Of a stretch of 64,000 nucleotides of DNA, positions 60,696 through 64,000 are shown piece after piece. The stretch is taken from positions 62,761,220 to 62,825,219 of the forward strand of contig CM038468.1 in the NCBI GenBank assembly GCA_021464415.1, written 5' to 3'. Origin of the DNA: Lonicera japonica. Taxonomy: Eukaryota; Streptophyta; Magnoliopsida; Dipsacales; Caprifoliaceae. How positions within the stretch are numbered: the first letter of the stretch is position 1; the number at the start of each line of letters is the position of its first letter. Made by a program: the position numbers and the translations under genes. The notes beneath the pieces are model-generated. The model was not told where the DNA came from and did no database searches. It saw nothing but the letters and a program-made list of their open reading frames with translations.

Positions 60696-61100
60696 CGGAA
60701 ATTACTGAATCATCTAAGGAGGCTTCATAAAACTAACAATTACAGGGAGATTTTGAAAAATATACAGTTTATTATTAGGGTTTCGTTTATAAGTCGTCCA
60801 TAACATCACACTAAGGTTTTCCGTTTGGATCGGCGATTTAGATCGAGAAAATACGGTTATATGTATATTTATTTATTAAGGGATATATAGAAGAAAGGGG
60901 GAAAAGAATTGAGAGAAAGATGAAGGTGGGCGAGAGAGATGAAAGAGAGGAGGAGGAATTTGGTTTATCCTACGGAACAGGGGCGTAAATGGGAAGGAAT
61001 TTCCATTTTTGAAATTTATTAAAATGATACGAGACGAGACGAAATAAAATAACATTAAGAGAATGGTGTTATTAATTAATTGTTTAAGAAAATATTTATT
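60696..61100 (-). promoter_or_regulatory. Leader exon and promoter region of the U-box gene
   Basis: The first leader exon and promoter should lie here on the minus strand. A pyrimidine-rich stretch (minus strand of 60895-60960, CTCTCTTTCATCTCTC-like) is a common feature near plant transcription starts. No firm TATA box was chosen. Confidence 0.35.
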
Positions 61101-61953
61101 TGGGATTTTATTTTAATTAATTAAAGAAATAGGGTACTCATTGGATTTTCCCGCTTTTGTCTCCCCGGTTCACCGGCCGACAGTTGCCGACCTCCTAGTT
61201 TGTCGGTGAACAGATCTGTCTTAAATGTGCGTCTTATGTCCAATATACCCTTCTGAACCAAATGAAATGTCGAATAGATCCCTTTACTCTTACGTGAATT
61301 TAGGCATGAAACAAGGGCTGCACTCCAAACCAGTTAAGAAAATGAGAGAAATTTGTATTTATAAGATAGATAGATAGAAAGTTATAATTTGTGGATAAAG
61401 AGGTAAACAAAGATATAAGTTTGAACTTTTACGAGATACGATTTTTATGAGTTAGGTTATAAATAATATTTTGTGAATTTTTTAAATTATTTAAAAAAAT
61501 AAAATTGAATTGAATTTAAAGTGTTATAAAAAGAGTAAATTTTTAATTTCAGTAGCATGTTAAAAAAAATTAATTTTATTATTATGCCATATACCAAAGA
61601 AAACATGTTTTATTTGTGTCAATAATCATCTATCAAGTTAATTGTAAATGTCAATAATCTTGTTGCACTATAATAAATTAGGCGGCATCTATAGGAGAGC
61701 AGTAAATCTAGTCTCCGCCTTAAAAAAATATATATTACATTATGTCAATAACTAGTGATAATGTTGATTACATTAACTAGAATATGGAAAAAGAGTCAGG
61801 TTTCGAACATTAAACTTCTCTCTACTCTTCACAAATACTAATTCATAGATAGTTTCTAAGTTGTATAAGAGTTAATATTTTGCGTAAATATTAACATTTT
61901 TAATTATTTAAGTATAAGCTTGATTTAAAAACCTTTAAGCGTTCTTCAATAGC

Positions 61954-61985
<32 letters not shown>

Positions 61986-62040
61986 TGTGTGTGTGTGTTA
62001 GTGTTGCAATATAATAGTGATGGCAATGTCATATGTTCGT

Positions 62041-62064
62041 GCCATATCACTTTAGTGATATGGC
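62041..62064. repeat. Perfect hairpin
   Basis: GCCATATCACT and AGTGATATGGC are exact 11-base inverses separated by two bases. It is non-coding and of unknown role. Confidence 0.7.
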
Positions 62065-62929
62065 ATGCCAATGGTGGGTGGTGAATAGGAAAGAGGATAT
62101 AGCTAAAGTGGTGTTATTCGCCACGTAAGTTTTAATTAATATTAGAGGTTGTTTCTCTTGTTACTCAAAATTATATATTTTAAGAATAAACTATAAATAG
62201 TTGACGGTCTTATAATATAGAGTAATAGGTTATAAGATCTCGCTCAGTAATGTTTTATAACTCTAAAGATATATTCATGTTTAATAAAGAAAAATAGTAC
62301 TCATTTTATAATTTAGTTTTATATTAAGGACATTTTTTATAATATTAATTTATTTTAAAGAAAATGATAAATGTTGATGAACAAATATACCCCTAATTAA
62401 TTTAAGTTAATGTTAAAAGTAACAATTCTCTCTCTCTCTCCGGTCCCCATTTCTTCTATCTTTTCTCTCTCTAAAATCAAACACCTCGTTCTCCCTCTCT
62501 AAAATCGACCGACCAAGCTCACCTCCGACTAACGATCTCACCTCCTCCACCACCACCACCACCACTTGACTCTCCGATCATATCGTCGAGAGGAGCACTG
62601 TTCTCATCATCATCGTCATCTTTTTCTTTCTGTATGTGCAATCATAAAACATAAATAACTTTTGATTGAACCGTTGGATTTAGCTGATTTTCGGATATAT
62701 TGTTCGGAAGACAAAGTTACTATATTTACTTGAAAATCAAGATGATCAAATGTCGTTTTGCTATCGAAATCGACCAATTTTGACAGCCAAGTAGGATTTA
62801 AAAAAAATATGATCATAACTATTTTTATTTTTTTTTACAAACCCTACGTCGATCCATATATACATATATATAAATTGAGTGAATGTTAATCTCAACAATT
62901 TTGTTATTCTATATTTTGTAATGGTGTTA

Positions 62930-63150
62930 AAATTATTTTAGCACCTTTTGGTTGTTATTATGTGCGTTGACAGATAGTGCTAAATGCATTTAGTACATTA
63001 TTTAGTACCTTCTGGTTGTTGGTGCTACCTTCTGATTGTTGTTTAAGTGGTGCTAAATGCATTTAACACATTCTAGTTTTATTGTTAAATGCATATAGCA
63101 CCTTCTGGTAGTAGTGTTAAATGTATTTAGCACATTCTGGTTGTTGTTAG
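62930..63150. repeat. Degenerate tandem repeats
   Basis: The words TAAATGCATTTAG(C/T)AC and CCTTCTGGTTGTTG alternate five or six times with variable spacing, suggesting an old minisatellite. Confidence 0.6.
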
Positions 63151-63607
63151 TGTCATAATGAGACGTGATATGTTATAAGAAATGGTATTACTGTCTTTTT
63201 TGTACAGTGTCTTTAATTTACACGGCTAATTTTTAAGTATCTTTTATAGTTATGTTATTATTAGAATGAACCCTTATGCCCAATAGCCTCTATAATATAT
63301 TGGTATTTTTTTTTATTATCATAATAAAAAAATTGATGTTTTCTTAACATCAAATTTAGGTCACTTGTATGAAATCAAACGAATGAACCTCATTCGTATG
63401 GCAATATCTTTTTCAAGCTTATACTAGTGAGCTTAATTTGTATAACCATTTTTTGTTTTTGTTTTTTTTTTCACACAAAAACTATACGAGTGAGGTTCAT
63501 TAGTATAATTATATTTTTAGCCTATCCGTTGTGTTCTACTTCAAAATTTAAATATCGAAATACTAAATTTGTCCTAAATGTTGCTCATTTTGCTAGGAAT
63601 ACTCTAA

Positions 63608-63925
63608 GGCCTCGTTTGGTTCATGGAAGATAAATCAATTTTCTTATCTTTTTCATGGATGTAGGAAACTAAATTTTCTGTCAAATTTCTTTTCTTTTGT
63701 TTGGTAAAGAATATAAATTATTTATGTAAAGATATTATTGTCTAAATTTTTTGTAATAAATGCTTGAAAATTACATGTTTAAATCAATTGCATGTGTTTT
63801 AAGAGGAATTGTCTTACCTCATATTTTTTCCTTTCTCAAGAAAATATTTTTAAAATTTATATTTATCAAATAAAAAAAATGACTCTCTTTTTTTAAATAT
63901 TAAAATTCGTAAATCAAATGAAACC
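63608..63925. mobile_element. Tourist-type MITE (318 bp)
   Basis: It starts GGCCTCGTTTGGTTCATGGA and ends AAATCAAATGAAACC, imperfect inverses. TAA flanks both sides (63605-63607 and 63926-63928). It is related to the MITE at 50057-50445. Non-coding. Confidence 0.78.
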
Positions 63926-64000
63926 TAAATACGATTTACTAATTACGAATTGTATGTTGCCATGTGATGGAGATTAGCGAAGGGGACCGAGAACGGCGCA

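Larger units (their letters stand above)
61101..63607. other. Intergenic
   Basis: No gene supported. A compound microsatellite TA/GA/GT lies at 61955-61998. A perfect hairpin GCCATATCACT-tt-AGTGATATGGC is at 62041-62064. Pyrimidine-rich and CCA repeats occur at 62430-62570. Degenerate short repeats (AAATGCATTTAGCACATTCTGG-like) run from 62930 to 63150. Confidence 0.5.

Overview
This is nuclear DNA from a flowering plant, most probably a core eudicot. The evidence is GT-AG introns, AT-rich intergenic DNA, Ty1/copia and Ty3 retrotransposons, many MITE-like elements, and proteins found only in plants (a PUB45-type U-box ligase, a DUF247 protein, the plant ankyrin family of Arabidopsis At5g14230). 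I cannot name the species. Homologies are from memory of the families, and splice sites were read by eye.

Layout. 1-4055: 5' part of a decayed Ty3 element on the minus strand, with a 720-bp LTR, inserted into one of two tandem copies of a TIR element (4056-5698). 6869-12594 (-): four-exon ankyrin-repeat gene of 763 codons, with an 852-bp solo LTR in intron 2 and a fold-back MITE just upstream. 15641-16429: two MITEs. 18953-25294 (+): decayed Ty1/copia element with short LTRs, its RNase H split by a 1.7-kb insertion. 26034-28894 (+): mitochondrial complex I 51-kDa subunit, whose first coding exon is the ATG alone; two related MULE-type MITEs lie in its intron and just downstream. 33351-34694 (+): DUF247 membrane protein. 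35167-37079 (-): compact OTU cysteine protease in five exons. 37.9-45.4 kb: a dense nest of DNA-transposon remnants, a tRNA-like retrocopy and a 98-bp tandem repeat. 48483-49469 (+): intact gene of unknown function. 51744-53306 (+): AAA-ATPase pseudogene. 53332-53404 (-): tRNA-Lys(CUU). 54059-55544: two Tourist-type MITEs. 55882-59960 (-): U-box/ARM E3 ligase of 775 codons. 60.9-64 kb: repeats and one more Tourist-type MITE.

The genes look like independent housekeeping or signalling genes, not a pathway cluster. I found no clear undescribed multi-gene system. The strongest leads are the unrecognised 328-aa gene at 48483, the DUF247 gene, the ATG-only exon of the complex I gene with a MITE in its intron, and several precisely bounded MITE families next to genes.
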